Of a stretch of DNA of 64,000 bases, positions 18,184 through 29,439 are shown piece after piece. A model generated the notes under the pieces. That model worked only from the letters and a program-made list of their open reading frames with translations, had not been told where the DNA came from and searched no databases. This stretch comes from an uncultured Opitutia bacterium (GTDB taxonomy: Bacteria; Verrucomicrobiota; Verrucomicrobiia; Opitutales; UBA953), in assembly GCA_903840355.1 (NCBI GenBank), contig CAIMFJ010000005.1:558001-622000 (forward strand). The letters are read 5' to 3'. The position numbers and the translations under genes were made by a program. Within the stretch, counting starts at the first letter, position 1. Every line of letters starts with the position of its first letter.

Positions 18184-20306
18184 TGGACGAAAAGAAATTC
18201 ACGAGTATTGGCGAGCACCCAGGCCAGCTCCGTTAAGCCGAGGCCATTGGAAAGGGCTTTGTTGACCTTTGCCATTTCATCCGCCCGGGGGTGACGCGAA
18301 AGGTAAGAAAGGTAGAGCGTATTGACTTGGGCTTCGCGCGTCTTCTCGGCGAGAGCCGCCACAATGGCCGAAGATTGGGCATCGGAAACCAATTTACCGA
18401 TACCACCGTTCATCATCATCAGCACTTGAGGCACACTACCATCATTGGTGGACGAATCCGCCAGAAGGCGATCCCCTTGCCCAAACACGCGCAGGAAGTG
18501 ATTTTCGGCTGCGGGTTGAGGCAATTCGCTGGCACGGGCTAAGAGCATGCCAAACCGATTCTTGGGCTTCTCCCCTTCATAACCCGTGGCTAAGCCCGCG
18601 GTCGAACCGCCAGCCTTACCCAAGGCACCTTTGGTCATGCCCACGGCTTTCATATTTTCATAAGCTTGCTTCACCGAAGCCGCGGTGATGGCGCCCTTAG
18701 GCAGGGACATTTGCTTAATGTCTTCGCCCCGACGCAGGAGGATATTATCCACCACGGCTCCAACATTAGCAACCATCAGGCTATCCCAAACTTGCTCCGC
18801 TGAGAGTCGACGCACAACCGGACCGTTAAACAGGTAGGGACCTTTCGAGAGATCAGGCGAAGGACTCGCGGCAGCTTGGTAGGTTTTGGAATTATAAATC
18901 ACGCGTTGGAATTCCCGCATATCAAAACGGGCCGAGACCATGATTTGGGTTAAGTGCGCCAAGAGTTCAGGACTACTCGACTTGCTTAAATCATCGATAT
19001 CATTGACGGGTTCTTCCACCGCCAATCCAAAGGCCTTCTTCCAGAGCCGGTTGGCAATATTCGTCGCAAAACGGGGATTTTGTGGACTAGTCATCCAATT
19101 CGCAAACTCGCTCCGCAAGTGAGCGGGTTTAGTCGTATCAACCTTATAAATTGGCAAGGCCGCGTCGGTTTTATTCCAGGTCACCAACACCGGGGAAACC
19201 AGCGAAAGTGGCTTGGCGTCTTTATATTTATAATCCTTCGGAAAGGTTAGCTTTTGACGATTTTCGTCTTCGAGCCGGAACGCATTCACATCGGCAATCT
19301 TTTTGACCATGTTCTTGGGAATCCCCTCATCTTTAGCGACTGCTTTGCGTACCATGCCTATCATTTTTTCGTCCTTCTCATCCGTTGCGCCGAAGAAGGC
19401 CGCCATTTGATAGAAGTCGCGTTGTTTCCACTCGGCCAAGGGGTGATCATGGCATTGTGCACAAGCCATATTCGTGCCCAAGAAAGTGGTCATTAAGTTC
19501 GCCACGCCATCTAAGGGCATTTCGGCATCAAAAAGTAAAAAGCCCGAAGCACCGTTATCACACAAGCGACCATCGGCCGTGAGCATTTCTTTCACCATCG
19601 CATCCCAAGGAGCATTCGTCGCCAGCCGCATTTTCAGCCAATCCTCAAAAGTGAACGCAGGAATCCCTTTAGCAAAAGCATCTTTAACGCGCAGTAAATC
19701 CGCCATCCAATCAAACATCTGCATCGTGTAACCTGGCGAATAAACAAGCTTATCAATCAACTTGGCCCGCCGATCAGAATTCCGGTCACTCAAAAAGGCT
19801 TGCGCTTCCGCCGCCGTGGGAATGCGCCCGATGGCATCAATGTAAATGCGGCGCATAAATTGCTCATCAGTCGCAGGTGCATTCAGTTTTTGACCTTGGG
19901 CCGTTAAAACCGACTCCACAATCCGGTCGATGTCGGCCGCCGCCGAAGTCACGTTACTCTGGGTGAACGAGGACGCACGCATCTTTTGGACGCAATCTTT
20001 GGCGAACTCGATATCCTCAGGGGATAAAATATTACCATTAAAATGATAGGTCTGCCCATTCCGGGTCTGCAGGGTGATAAACTCCCCGGATAGCCCGCAG
20101 AACATCGCCTCCACGGTATGACCTTGGTTATCATGCCAGACGTGCCAAATGGCGTTAGCTGGGGAGACAACCGGCAAGGGGGTCACCGGCTTGACTGAAG
20201 TGATGGCGGGAACGGACTTGTCAGCCTTGGCTGCAAAAGTCGGGATAACCCCCATTAACAAACAGGCTAAAGTAGTTGGGAACCAGGAAGCTAGGGGAAG
20301 GCTCAT
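18180..20306 (-). CDS. DUF1549/DUF1553 domain protein
   Basis: A 708-aa protein with an N-terminal hydrophobic signal (about 1-25). The DUF1549 region (about 130-330) contains R-R-I-Y-I-D-A-I-G-R-I-P-T-A-A-E-A and C-A-Q-C-H-D-H-P, a C-x-x-C-H that could bind haem or a metal. The DUF1553 region follows (A-T-N-I-A-N-R-L-W, R-R-L-S-A-E-Q-V-W-D-S). These large paralogous families of the PVC superphylum are exported and of unknown function, and are probably linked to polysaccharide use. Its TGA stop overlaps the ATG of the DUF1501 gene, so the two are a translational unit. Confidence 0.92.
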   Translation of the reverse strand: MSLPLASWFPTTLACLLMGVIPTFAAKADKSVPAITSVKPVTPLPVVSPANAIWHVWHDNQGHTVEAMFCGLSGEFITLQTRNGQTYHFNGNILSPEDIEFAKDCVQKMRASSFTQSNVTSAAADIDRIVESVLTAQGQKLNAPATDEQFMRRIYIDAIGRIPTAAEAQAFLSDRNSDRRAKLIDKLVYSPGYTMQMFDWMADLLRVKDAFAKGIPAFTFEDWLKMRLATNAPWDAMVKEMLTADGRLCDNGASGFLLFDAEMPLDGVANLMTTFLGTNMACAQCHDHPLAEWKQRDFYQMAAFFGATDEKDEKMIGMVRKAVAKDEGIPKNMVKKIADVNAFRLEDENRQKLTFPKDYKYKDAKPLSLVSPVLVTWNKTDAALPIYKVDTTKPAHLRSEFANWMTSPQNPRFATNIANRLWKKAFGLAVEEPVNDIDDLSKSSSPELLAHLTQIMVSARFDMREFQRVIYNSKTYQAAASPSPDLSKGPYLFNGPVVRRLSAEQVWDSLMVANVGAVVDNILLRRGEDIKQMSLPKGAITAASVKQAYENMKAVGMTKGALGKAGGSTAGLATGYEGEKPKNRFGMLLARASELPQPAAENHFLRVFGQGDRLLADSSTNDGSVPQVLMMMNGGIGKLVSDAQSSAIVAALAEKTREAQVNTLYLSYLSRHPRADEMAKVNKALSNGLGLTELAWVLANTREFLFVQ

Positions 20307-20453
20307 AGGTGCGATAATAGATTAACCCCACATTAAGCCCCTAAGTTTCACCCTAAAAACATTTATTATCAAAATCCTCTAAGTTTGTTTTTACAGATGT
20401 TTTGCAATTAGACTGAAAGCCCCTTTGAACCCTACCGTGGCCCCGCCCCTTTC

Positions 20454-23400
20454 ATGAATCCCTCCCGGTTATTCATCCTTCGCCCAGTGGCGACGACCCT
20501 CTTCATGGTGGCCATCCTTCTGGGTGGCATCATCGCCTACCGGAGTCTACCCGTTTCCTCCCTGCCCGAGGTAGACTACCCAACCATCCAGGTCGTGACG
20601 CTCTACCCAGGAGGTGGCCCCGAGGTGATGTCGTCCTCCATCACCGCGCCTCTGGAACGGCAATTTGGTCAAATGCCAGGGCTGAAACAGATGTCCTCCA
20701 CCAGTTCAGGAGGCGCTTCGGTAATCATCCTGCAGTTCAACCTCGCCCTGAGTCTTGATGTAGCCGAACAACAAGTACAGGCGGCCATCAATGCCGCCTC
20801 ATCGTTACTGCCGACAGACCTACCCTCTCCTCCGATCTACAGTAAAGTCAACCCCGCCGAGACTCCCGTTGTCACCTTGGCAGTCTCTTCCAAAACGTTG
20901 CCGCTGACTAAGGTTGAGGACTTAGCTGACATCCGTTTAGCCCAAAAGATTTCCCAACTCCCTGGGGTGGGCCTCGTGAGTCTTTCAGGTGGACAGCGCC
21001 CTGCCATCCGTGTCCAAGTGAACGCGCGCCAGTTAGCGGCCAAGGGACTTAATTTAGACGACATTCGCACGGTCATTGGGAGTGCGAACGTTAATTTAGC
21101 GAAAGGCAGCTTCGATGGCCCCGCCCGCGCCTCGACTCTAGATGCCAATGACCAACTGTCGTCCGCGGATGATTACCGTAACCTCATCATCGCCTACCGC
21201 AACGGAGCCCCAATCAAACTCCGCGATGTCGCCGATATTATTGATGGTCCCGAAAATATTCGTCTGGGCGCTTGGGCTAATCACGACCCAGCTATTATCC
21301 TTAATATTCAACGTCAACCCGGAGCGAATGTCATCGAGGTAGTAGACAGCATTAAAAAGTTACTTCCCCGACTTTCTTCCAGTTTACCCAATTCCGTCGA
21401 AGTTAAATTACTTACCGATCGTACCACCACGATTCGCGGTTCGGTCCATGACGTACAATTCGAACTCATGCTGTCCATTGCCTTGGTGGTGATGGTCATC
21501 TTCCTCTTCCTGCGCAGTATCCCCGCAACCATAATCCCGAGCTTAGCAGTCCCGCTCTCAATTGTGGGCACCTTCGTGGTAATGCAGTTCGCAGGCTTCT
21601 CGTTAAACAATCTTTCGTTAATGGCACTCACCATCGCCACGGGCTTTGTCGTGGATGATGCGATTGTGATGATTGAAAACATCTCGCGTTACATCGAAGA
21701 AGGCGAGACTCCCATGGAAGCCGCCCTCAAAGGCTCCAAACAGATTGGTTTCACGATTATCTCCTTAACGTTTTCGCTCATTGCGGTGCTGATTCCTCTT
21801 TTAGTGATGGGCGACGTCGTCGGTCGCCTCTTCCGCGAGTTCGCGATTACCCTCGCCGTCTCCATCCTAATTTCAGCCTTAATCTCGCTTACCTTCACTC
21901 CGATGTTATGCGCACGTCTGCTGCGCCACACCCCGGAAAACGAACAAGGATGGTTCTATCAAACAAGTGGAGCTTGGTTTGATAAAATCATTCACCTTTA
22001 CGACCGAGCTCTGACCTGGGTTCTCAACCGGCAGCGGGCTACTCTTGTCGTCGCCATTGGGACTCTTCTGGCAACCGTCCTCATCTACCTTGCTATCCCC
22101 AAAGGTTTCTTCCCCTCGCAAGACACCGGCTTGATTCAAGTTATCACCGAATCAGCTCAATCGGCCTCATACCAAAAAATGGCTGAGGTACAGCAGCAGC
22201 TATCCGAAGTCTTCCTCGAAGATCCAGCCGTTGAAAGCATTTCCTCCTTCATCGGTGTCGATGGCGTTAACACCACGCTCAATACCGGCCGGATGCTTAT
22301 CAACCTCAAGCCGCACGGCTCACGTCCCAACGCCGCGACCATCATCACCCGACTGCAAACGGCGAGCAATAAAGTCGTGGGTATCCACGCCTACCTTCAA
22401 CCGGTCCAAGACTTGACCATCGAAGACCGCGTCAGCCGCACTCAATTCCAGTTCACCGTCGAAGACGCCAACCAAGCCGAATTATCCACCCTCGTACCAC
22501 GCCTGCTGGATCGACTCCATCATGTCCCTGAGTTGAGCGAAGTTGCTTCCGACTTCCAAGAAGACGGTCTTAAAGCCTACGTTCGAATCAATCGCGACAC
22601 CGCCGCTCGCCTCGGCGTTTCCATCGCTGCCATTGATAGTGCCCTTTACAATGCCTTTGGCCAAAGACTCGTCTCCACTATCTTCACCCAAACGAATCAA
22701 TACCGCGTGGTCCTTGAGGCTAAGCCGCTTGCTCGAAAACAATTCTCCTCTGGCCCCGAAGCCCTCAACGACGTTTTTGTGCTGTCTTCCAGTGGTCAAC
22801 AAATTCCGCTTAATACCATCGCTGAAGTAGAGGAACATACGGGGGCTCTCGCCGTGATGCACCAAGGGCAATTCCCCTGCGTGACGGTTTCCTTTAACCT
22901 CGGACCCAAAACTTCACTGGGTGAAGCCGTAAGTGCCATCTACAAAGCGGAAAAAGATTTAAACCTACCGCCAAGTTTTGTGACGCGTATGCAAGGCGCC
23001 GCTCAAGCCTATGGAGCCTCGCTCAATAATACGCTCATGCTCATTCTCGCCGCGATTGTGACGATGTATATCGTGCTCGGCGTTTTATATGAAAGTTTTA
23101 TTCACCCGGTGACCATTCTCTCGACCCTTCCCTCGGCTGGGGTGGGAGCACTACTGGCCTTGTGGATTTCCGACAATGACCTTGGAGTCATCGCCGTCAT
23201 TGGCATCATCCTCCTCATCGGCATTGTAAAAAAGAATGCGATCATGATGATCGATTTCGCCCTCGAAGCCGAACGAGTTCACGGCAAGTCACCCCAAGAA
23301 GCGATTCACGAAGCGTGCTTACTCCGCCTCCGTCCCATTTTGATGACCACCATGGCCGCCTTACTGGGGGCTTTACCATTGATGATAGGGAGTGGCATGG

Positions 23401-23555
23401 GCTCGGAATTACGTCACCCCCTCGGTATCACGATGGTAGGAGGACTTATCTTTAGCCAAGTCCTGACACTCTTCACCACCCCAGTCATCTACTTAGCCTT
23501 CGATCGTTTGGTTCCTCGGAGCTCCACCCCCGAAGCGATTCATGAGTCTATCTAG
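20454..23555 (+). CDS. mdtB: RND multidrug efflux permease, MdtB type
   Basis: A 1033-aa inner-membrane permease of the HAE-1 RND family with 12 transmembrane segments and two large periplasmic loops. The N-terminus closely follows MdtB ([32 protein letters not shown]). TM4 has [13 protein letters not shown] with the proton-relay aspartates and TM10 has K-K-N-A-I-M-M-I-D. MdtB pairs with MdtC in a heteromeric proton-driven pump. Its end overlaps the MdtC-type gene by 14 bases, so the two are coupled. The leader is CCCCGCCCCTTTC with no Shine-Dalgarno sequence. Confidence 0.93.
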   Translation: MNPSRLFILRPVATTLFMVAILLGGIIAYRSLPVSSLPEVDYPTIQVVTLYPGGGPEVMSSSITAPLERQFGQMPGLKQMSSTSSGGASVIILQFNLALSLDVAEQQVQAAINAASSLLPTDLPSPPIYSKVNPAETPVVTLAVSSKTLPLTKVEDLADIRLAQKISQLPGVGLVSLSGGQRPAIRVQVNARQLAAKGLNLDDIRTVIGSANVNLAKGSFDGPARASTLDANDQLSSADDYRNLIIAYRNGAPIKLRDVADIIDGPENIRLGAWANHDPAIILNIQRQPGANVIEVVDSIKKLLPRLSSSLPNSVEVKLLTDRTTTIRGSVHDVQFELMLSIALVVMVIFLFLRSIPATIIPSLAVPLSIVGTFVVMQFAGFSLNNLSLMALTIATGFVVDDAIVMIENISRYIEEGETPMEAALKGSKQIGFTIISLTFSLIAVLIPLLVMGDVVGRLFREFAITLAVSILISALISLTFTPMLCARLLRHTPENEQGWFYQTSGAWFDKIIHLYDRALTWVLNRQRATLVVAIGTLLATVLIYLAIPKGFFPSQDTGLIQVITESAQSASYQKMAEVQQQLSEVFLEDPAVESISSFIGVDGVNTTLNTGRMLINLKPHGSRPNAATIITRLQTASNKVVGIHAYLQPVQDLTIEDRVSRTQFQFTVEDANQAELSTLVPRLLDRLHHVPELSEVASDFQEDGLKAYVRINRDTAARLGVSIAAIDSALYNAFGQRLVSTIFTQTNQYRVVLEAKPLARKQFSSGPEALNDVFVLSSSGQQIPLNTIAEVEEHTGALAVMHQGQFPCVTVSFNLGPKTSLGEAVSAIYKAEKDLNLPPSFVTRMQGAAQAYGASLNNTLMLILAAIVTMYIVLGVLYESFIHPVTILSTLPSAGVGALLALWISDNDLGVIAVIGIILLIGIVKKNAIMMIDFALEAERVHGKSPQEAIHEACLLRLRPILMTTMAALLGALPLMIGSGMGSELRHPLGITMVGGLIFSQVLTLFTTPVIYLAFDRLVPRSSTPEAIHESI

Positions 23556-26500
23556 TCCATTCATTCGCCGGCCAGTCGCCACGACACTGCTCACCATCGC
23601 CGTGGCCTTCGCAGGCATTTTGGGCTTTAATCAACTCTCCGTTGCCCCCTTACCCCAAGTCGACTACCCGACCATCTCCATCTCGGCGTCCTTACCTGGT
23701 GCTAGCCCTGAAACGATGGCTGCTACGGTGGCCACGCCCCTAGAGCGAGCCCTCGGACGCATCGCTGGCGTCAGCGAAATGACTTCTTCGAGTTCGCTCG
23801 GTCAAACCAACATTTCCCTACAATTTGATTTGAGCCGCGACATCAACGGGGCGGCGAATGACGTACAAGCGGCGATTAACGCCGCCCAAAGTCTGATGCC
23901 TTCGGGCATGCCGCGGAATCCTACTTACCGCAAAGTCAATCCGGCTGACTCGCCCATCATGGTGCTCACCATGACGTCGGACACCATGACGCGCCCCCAA
24001 CTTTACGATGTGGCGGCGAGCATTCTTTCGCAAAAAATTTCCCAACTCGACGGCGTTGGTAACGTCAACATTGGTGGCAGCTCACTCCCTGCAGTCCGTA
24101 TCGAGTTAAACCCTTCCCGCATGAGTGACTACGGGATTGGATACGAAGACGTCCGGAGCATCATCGTCACCAATAACGTCAATCGTCCCAAGGGGCTTAT
24201 CGAATTCGGGGAACATAGTTGGCAGATCCAAGCCAACGACCAAGCGGTGCGGGCAGTTGATTATAAGCCACTCATTGTTTGTTACCGCAACGGCGCCCCG
24301 GTAATCCTCTCCGAAATCGCCGAAATTACCGATGGCTCCGAAGACATCCGGAATACTGGCATGGCGAGCGGTAAGCCGGCCGTGCTCCTCACGATTTTTC
24401 GTCAACCTGGTGCCAATATTATTGAAACAGTCGATAGCATTCACGCCATTCTCCCGCTGCTGCGGGCGTCTATCCCCGCTAATATCAACTTAGAAGTAGC
24501 CCTCGATCGAACGCCGACAATTCGCGCCTCCCTCCACGAAGTGGAAAAATCGTTAATCGTTTCCATCATCTTAGTGGTCATGGTGGTATTCCTCTTCCTC
24601 GGAAATCTCCGCGCAACCCTCATTCCCAGTATCGCCGTCCCGATTTCACTGATTGGGACCTTTAGCATCATGTACCTGCTGGGGTACTCTTTAAACAACA
24701 TCTCTTTGATGGCTCTCACCGTCGCCACGGGCTTCGTGGTCGATGATGCGATTGTAGTGCTGGAAGCCATTTCTCGTCGTATTGAAGAAGGCGTTAAACC
24801 CTTCCAAGCCGCCCTCGATGGTGCCGCCGAAGTAGGTTTCACGGTCGTCTCCATCACCGTCTCTTTAGTGGCTGTCTTCATCCCACTCCTCCTCATGGGT
24901 GGCATCATTGGACGTCTCTTCCGCGAGTTTGCGGTCACGCTCTCCGTGGCGATTACCGTTTCCTTACTCATTTCGCTCACGACAACGCCCATGTTGTGCG
25001 CCCTGCTCCTTAAGCCCGCCCAAGAACATCAGTCCAACCGCTTTACGGTTTTTGTTACGAACATTTTTAACGGCATCACTCGTCTCTACGAATCCAGCCT
25101 ACGCTTTGCCCTGCAACATCGACTCGCCACGATGGTGGTTCTGTTGCTCACGATTTGCCTCAACGTCTACCTCTACATCCTCGTTCCAAAGGGTTTCTTT
25201 CCACAGCAAGACAACGGCCGCATTGTGGCCAATATCATGATGGATCAGTCCTCCTCTTTTCACTCGTTGGAGGAAAAGATGACGGTCTTTAGCAATGTGC
25301 TGCGCGAAGACGAAGCGGTGGAAAATGTGGTGGGCTTTGGTGGTGGCAGTGGGGGCCGCGGGGGCTCAATGATGTTCGTCACGCTGAAACCTCTAAAGGA
25401 GCGCAAGATTTCCATCGATGAAGTGGTGGCTCGACTGCGTAAACGACTCAACCAAGTCGCTGGAGCCTCCCTCTTCCTCATGCCCGTACAAGACGTCCGC
25501 ATCGGCGGTCGCGGAAGTAACGCCCAGTTCCAATTTACGTTAATGGCCGACCGCATGGAAGATCTGCGCGAATGGGAATCCAAAATTCGGATTGCGATGA
25601 CGAACCTGCCTGAGCTCGCCGACGTAAACGGTGACACGCAAGACAAAGGCATTGAAACCTATTTAACCATCGATCGAGATGCCGTGGCTCGCTTGGGATT
25701 AACCATGAAAGCCGTCGACGCCTCGCTAGGCGATGCGTTTGGCCAAGCCCAAGTGTCTACCATCTACAACCCACTCAATCAATACCACGTCGTCCTCGGA
25801 GTCAGCGAACGCTACACGCAGAGTTCAGAATCCTTAAAGAACATCTACGTCTCGGCTCCTAACCCCCAAAATCCTAAGGCCAACATCCAGGTCCCTTTAG
25901 CGGCGATTGCCAAATACAAGACCAGCAACACCCCTCTCTCGGTTAACCACCAAGGGCAATACGCTGCCTCCACCATTTCTTTTAATTTACTACCTGGCGA
26001 ACCCCTCAGCGATGCAACGGACGCCATTGAAGAAATGATGGCTAACCTCAAAGTGCCCAACACGGTGCATGGAAGTTTTCAAGGGACGGCTAAAGTCTTC
26101 CAAGACTCACTGGCGAGTCAGCCTTGGCTAATTGCCGCCGCCCTGTTTACCGTCTACATCGTTCTAGGCATTCTTTACGAGAGTACGATTCACCCCATCA
26201 CCATTCTTTCGACCCTGCCGTCCGCTGGCATCGGCGCCATTGTCGCCCTCATGCTCTGCAATACCGAACTAAGTATCATCGCGATGATCGGCATTATCTT
26301 ACTCATCGGTATCGTGAAGAAGAACGCCATCATGATGATTGACTACGCCATCCATGCACGGCGCCAAGACGGACTCAGTGCCGAAGAAGCAATCTTCAAG
26401 GCAAGCATCCTGCGCTTCCGTCCCATCATGATGACCACCATGGCCGCCATCCTCGGAGCCGTCCCGCTCGCTATCGGTGCGGGCGATGGTGCGGAACTAC

Positions 26501-26619
26501 GCCGACCACTCGGCCTTGCTATCATTGGCGGCTTAATCTTCAGCCAAGTGCTCACCCTTTATACCACTCCGGTCGTCTACCTCTACATGGAACGCTTCTT
26601 TAAAAAATCTTCTGTATGA
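23542..26619 (+). CDS. mdtC: RND multidrug efflux permease, MdtC type
   Basis: A 1025-aa permease with the same 12-TM RND plan. The N-terminal [22 protein letters not shown] and [11 protein letters not shown] match MdtC rather than MdtB. Proton-relay residues are present in [13 protein letters not shown] and K-K-N-A-I-M-M-I-D. It forms the second subunit of the pump. It overlaps the MdtB-type gene (14 bases) and the outer-membrane factor gene (4 bases). A glycine-rich run ([11 protein letters not shown]) in the second periplasmic loop is longer than in the enterobacterial protein as I recall it. Confidence 0.93.
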   Translation: MSLSSPFIRRPVATTLLTIAVAFAGILGFNQLSVAPLPQVDYPTISISASLPGASPETMAATVATPLERALGRIAGVSEMTSSSSLGQTNISLQFDLSRDINGAANDVQAAINAAQSLMPSGMPRNPTYRKVNPADSPIMVLTMTSDTMTRPQLYDVAASILSQKISQLDGVGNVNIGGSSLPAVRIELNPSRMSDYGIGYEDVRSIIVTNNVNRPKGLIEFGEHSWQIQANDQAVRAVDYKPLIVCYRNGAPVILSEIAEITDGSEDIRNTGMASGKPAVLLTIFRQPGANIIETVDSIHAILPLLRASIPANINLEVALDRTPTIRASLHEVEKSLIVSIILVVMVVFLFLGNLRATLIPSIAVPISLIGTFSIMYLLGYSLNNISLMALTVATGFVVDDAIVVLEAISRRIEEGVKPFQAALDGAAEVGFTVVSITVSLVAVFIPLLLMGGIIGRLFREFAVTLSVAITVSLLISLTTTPMLCALLLKPAQEHQSNRFTVFVTNIFNGITRLYESSLRFALQHRLATMVVLLLTICLNVYLYILVPKGFFPQQDNGRIVANIMMDQSSSFHSLEEKMTVFSNVLREDEAVENVVGFGGGSGGRGGSMMFVTLKPLKERKISIDEVVARLRKRLNQVAGASLFLMPVQDVRIGGRGSNAQFQFTLMADRMEDLREWESKIRIAMTNLPELADVNGDTQDKGIETYLTIDRDAVARLGLTMKAVDASLGDAFGQAQVSTIYNPLNQYHVVLGVSERYTQSSESLKNIYVSAPNPQNPKANIQVPLAAIAKYKTSNTPLSVNHQGQYAASTISFNLLPGEPLSDATDAIEEMMANLKVPNTVHGSFQGTAKVFQDSLASQPWLIAAALFTVYIVLGILYESTIHPITILSTLPSAGIGAIVALMLCNTELSIIAMIGIILLIGIVKKNAIMMIDYAIHARRQDGLSAEEAIFKASILRFRPIMMTTMAAILGAVPLAIGAGDGAELRRPLGLAIIGGLIFSQVLTLYTTPVVYLYMERFFKKSSV

Positions 26620-28070
26620 AACTAACTTTACGCACCCTGCTCTGTGCTTCGCTCCTCACGGCTTGCACCCTCGGGCCTGATTACCAACGCCCGAGCACCC
26701 CGACGGCAGAAAGCTTTCAAATTCCCGCGGGCTGGAAGCTCGCCCAACCCACTACCACAGTTTCGACCCAAGCTTGGTGGGAAGATTACCATGATTCCGT
26801 GCTGAACCGGCTGATGGAAAAGTTGAACGTTAATAATCAAAATATTGCCAATTTTACCGCCCAATACCGCCAAGCGGTCTCCCTCGTTCAAGGAGCTGAA
26901 GCTCTGCTCTTCCCCACGGTGAGTGCGAATGCAGCCGCGAGCCGTAGTTCGAGTCGCGTCATCAACGGACAATCCACCGGGACGCAAAACAACACGAGTG
27001 TAGGCCTCAATGCGAGTTGGGAACCAGATATCTGGGGATCCGTTAGTCGCGGCGTTGAATCTCAAGTCGCGGCCGCGCGTGCCAGTGAAGCTGCCTTGGC
27101 GGCGGCCCAACTTTCGGCCCGCGTCGCCCTCGCGCAAACTTACTTCCAACTTCGTATCACGGATATTCAACGGCAGATGTACGCTGAGACTCTAACCGCT
27201 TACAAGAAATCGTTGGACATCACCCGCAACCAATACAGTGCTGGCGTGGCTCGGCAATTAGACGTCGCCCAAGCGGAAACCTTACTTAAATCAACCGAAG
27301 CACTCGCCATTGATAATGAGGTAGCACGCGGACTACTCGAACACTCCATCGCCGTGCTCATTGGTGAGCCGGCCTCGAGTTTCCACCTAGAAGCTGAAAA
27401 ACTAACAAGCAATAGCGCCACAGGTTTAGTGGATAGTGCTACTTCAGAATTAGTTGAAAAGCTACCGGCCCTACCGGTCGGGATTCCCAGCAGTCTCTTA
27501 GAACGTCGTCCTGACGTCGCAGCGGCAGAGTTTACGATGATAGCTGCCAATGCCAATATTGGCGTCACGAAGGCTGCCTTCTTCCCTTCTTTGACTATCG
27601 CTGCCAGCGGGGGCTACCAAAACAGCGTCCTGCCTGGGCTGTTCGAAACCCCCAACCGCGTCTGGTCGGTTGGCCCAAGCCTTGCGCTTTCCCTTTTTGA
27701 CGGTGGAGCACGCAATGCAGCCGAACAAAAGGCCATCGCCGCCTATGATCAAACGGCTGCGAACTATCGCCAAACGATCCTCGTGGCCTTCCAAAACGTT
27801 GAGGATTCGTTAACGACGCTCAACTTACTCGAAAAGGAAACGGTGGCTCAAATCGCGGCGGTTAAATACTCCCATGACGCCGTGAATATGACGCTCAACC
27901 AATATAAAGCTGGATTGGTGAGCTACCTCAATGTGACCACCGCCCAAGCGACCGCCTTGGCCAACGAACGCACCCTCATGACACTCCTAAGCCGCCGCTT
28001 GGTTGCGCACACGGGCTTAGTCGCTGCCATGGGTGGTGGCTGGTCCACCGCGGCACTTAAGACGAAGTAA
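26616..28070 (+). CDS. NodT-family outer-membrane efflux lipoprotein
   Basis: A 484-aa TolC/NodT-type outer-membrane factor. The signal peptide ends in the lipobox L-T-A-C with Cys17 as the lipid anchor, followed by T-L-G-P-D-Y, the usual family start. Two long alpha-helical repeats (about 60-250 and 265-470) form the periplasmic tunnel; each half has the family motifs (S-W-E-P-D-I-W-G near 145, G-P-S-L-A-L-S-L-F-D-G-G near 350). It would complete the MdtBC-like pump to the outside. Its ATG overlaps the MdtC stop (ATGA). Its stop directly abuts the stop of the convergent adaptor gene. Confidence 0.92.
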   Translation: MKLTLRTLLCASLLTACTLGPDYQRPSTPTAESFQIPAGWKLAQPTTTVSTQAWWEDYHDSVLNRLMEKLNVNNQNIANFTAQYRQAVSLVQGAEALLFPTVSANAAASRSSSRVINGQSTGTQNNTSVGLNASWEPDIWGSVSRGVESQVAAARASEAALAAAQLSARVALAQTYFQLRITDIQRQMYAETLTAYKKSLDITRNQYSAGVARQLDVAQAETLLKSTEALAIDNEVARGLLEHSIAVLIGEPASSFHLEAEKLTSNSATGLVDSATSELVEKLPALPVGIPSSLLERRPDVAAAEFTMIAANANIGVTKAAFFPSLTIAASGGYQNSVLPGLFETPNRVWSVGPSLALSLFDGGARNAAEQKAIAAYDQTAANYRQTILVAFQNVEDSLTTLNLLEKETVAQIAAVKYSHDAVNMTLNQYKAGLVSYLNVTTAQATALANERTLMTLLSRRLVAHTGLVAAMGGGWSTAALKTK

Positions 28071-29357
28071 TTACTTTGCCGCCGGAGCCATGGGCTTGGC
28101 ATCTGCATTCGGGGCTGCCGGAGCACCTCCAGCACCTTTGCCGCCGGCACCCTTAGAGCCACGACGTTTGCCAGAGGGAGCGGCCTCCCCGATTTCAACC
28201 TTAATCCCGTCGCGCAATTTATCGGCACCATCGATGACTACATTTTCGCCCACGTTTAAGCCGCTCAAGACCGCCACTCGATTGCCATTGGTGGTTCCTA
28301 ATTCCAGTTTGCGAACTTTGACGATCTTATCCTCCGTCACCACATAAGCAAAAGTACCAATACTGCCATTCTGCACTCCGGAAGTGGGAATAATCAACGC
28401 ATCTGGGATAACTTCTAAAACCGTGCGAACATTGACAAATTGGTTTGCAAACAGGTCTTCATCTTCATTGGAAAAAACGGCCCGCATCTTCACCGTGCCT
28501 GTCGTGGTGTCGATTTGGTTATCAATGCTATCCAGATACCCTTTAGCTAAAAGGTGATGGTTATCGCTATCCCAAGCCTCGACCAAAAGTTTGGTTTTCG
28601 CTTCTTTAGCCGCTTTAAAACGCGATACAAACTGGGGAATAAAAACTTGTGGTACGGCAAACACCGCCGTGGCTGGCTGCATTTGGGTAATGACTAAGAG
28701 TCCATTGGGATCAGAGGCGTGTACCACGTTACCGGCATCCACCAAACGCAAACCTACTCGGCCCGTCATCGGGGCTTTAATCTTCGTAAAGTCTAACTGG
28801 ACTTGGGCAGCCTTGACGGAGCCTTGCTCGGCCAAGACCGTACCTTCATACTGCTTCACGAGTTCCTTTTGGGCATCGTACTGCTGCGGTGCAATGGAGT
28901 CTTGTTTGAGGAGCGTTTCATAACGCTGTAAATCAATGCGTGCATTGCGCAGCGTCGCACTATCACGATCCACTTGGCCTTGGGCTAATTGCAACGCGGC
29001 CTCATAAGGACGCGGATCAATCTGGGCCAAGAGTTGGCCTTCTTTAACAATTTCGCCTTCTTTAAAATCCACGCTCACTAAACGCCCATCGACCTGAGCC
29101 CGCACGGTCACCGTGCTATAGGGCACCACCGTACCGAGGGTTGAATTAATCACCGAGATTTCACCTTGGACAACGGGAGCCACCACCACGGCAGCAGGCC
29201 GGAGAGCCCCTTTACCAAAGCCCATCCCGCCGGGAGCAGCGCCACCAGGAGTCCCTCCCGCCGTCGCTGCCACTTCTGCTGAAGGTTTCATAAAATACCA
29301 AACGCCACCGCCAATCAGGAGTACGGCGCAGATAATTTTATTTCGCAGCGAAAACAT
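28071..29357 (-). CDS. mdtA: RND efflux periplasmic adaptor, MdtA type
   Basis: From ATG at 29357 the protein has 428 aa; an in-frame TTG at 29396 falls on a -35-like box and is not preferred. One N-terminal membrane anchor (about 6-22) is followed by a Gly-rich linker, a biotinyl-lipoyl half-motif (V-R-A-Q-V-D-G-R-L-V), an alpha-helical hairpin, and the second lipoyl half and beta-barrel (A-P-M-T-G-R-V-G-L-R-L-V-D-A-G), as in MdtA. The C-terminal tail is rich in Gly, Ala, Pro and Lys. It links the inner-membrane pump to the outer-membrane factor. Unusually it is encoded convergently to mdtBC rather than ahead of them. Confidence 0.9.
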   Translation of the reverse strand: MFSLRNKIICAVLLIGGGVWYFMKPSAEVAATAGGTPGGAAPGGMGFGKGALRPAAVVVAPVVQGEISVINSTLGTVVPYSTVTVRAQVDGRLVSVDFKEGEIVKEGQLLAQIDPRPYEAALQLAQGQVDRDSATLRNARIDLQRYETLLKQDSIAPQQYDAQKELVKQYEGTVLAEQGSVKAAQVQLDFTKIKAPMTGRVGLRLVDAGNVVHASDPNGLLVITQMQPATAVFAVPQVFIPQFVSRFKAAKEAKTKLLVEAWDSDNHHLLAKGYLDSIDNQIDTTTGTVKMRAVFSNEDEDLFANQFVNVRTVLEVIPDALIIPTSGVQNGSIGTFAYVVTEDKIVKVRKLELGTTNGNRVAVLSGLNVGENVVIDGADKLRDGIKVEIGEAAPSGKRRGSKGAGGKGAGGAPAAPNADAKPMAPAAK

Positions 29358-29372
29358 AGGTATTAAATTAAC

Positions 29373-29396
29373 AACCAAGGGCTTAAGCCGTGTCAA
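29373..29396 (-). promoter_or_regulatory. candidate promoter with palindromic spacer upstream of the adaptor gene
   Basis: On the minus strand, a perfect TTGACA (29396-29391) is followed 17-18 bases later by TGTTAA/GTTAAT, about 10-16 bases before the ATG. The spacer contains the perfect 10-base palindrome GGCTTAAGCC (29380-29389), a possible repressor site. Pattern-based inference. Confidence 0.4.
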
Positions 29397-29421
29397 CTAA
29401 GGCTCGTGAAGAAATAACGGC

Positions 29422-29439
29422 AAGGCCCCGTAAGGCCTT
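29422..29439 (-). terminator. weak candidate terminator after the DUF6807 gene
   Basis: A 6-base-pair stem AAGGCC/GGCCTT with a 6-base loop starts right at the DUF6807 stop. Only a short T-containing stretch follows, so termination may be partial. Confidence 0.4.

Noticed and set aside
29358-29396. TTG extension of the efflux adaptor
   Set aside because: The TTG is part of a consensus -35 box and the following ATG gives a clean membrane anchor.
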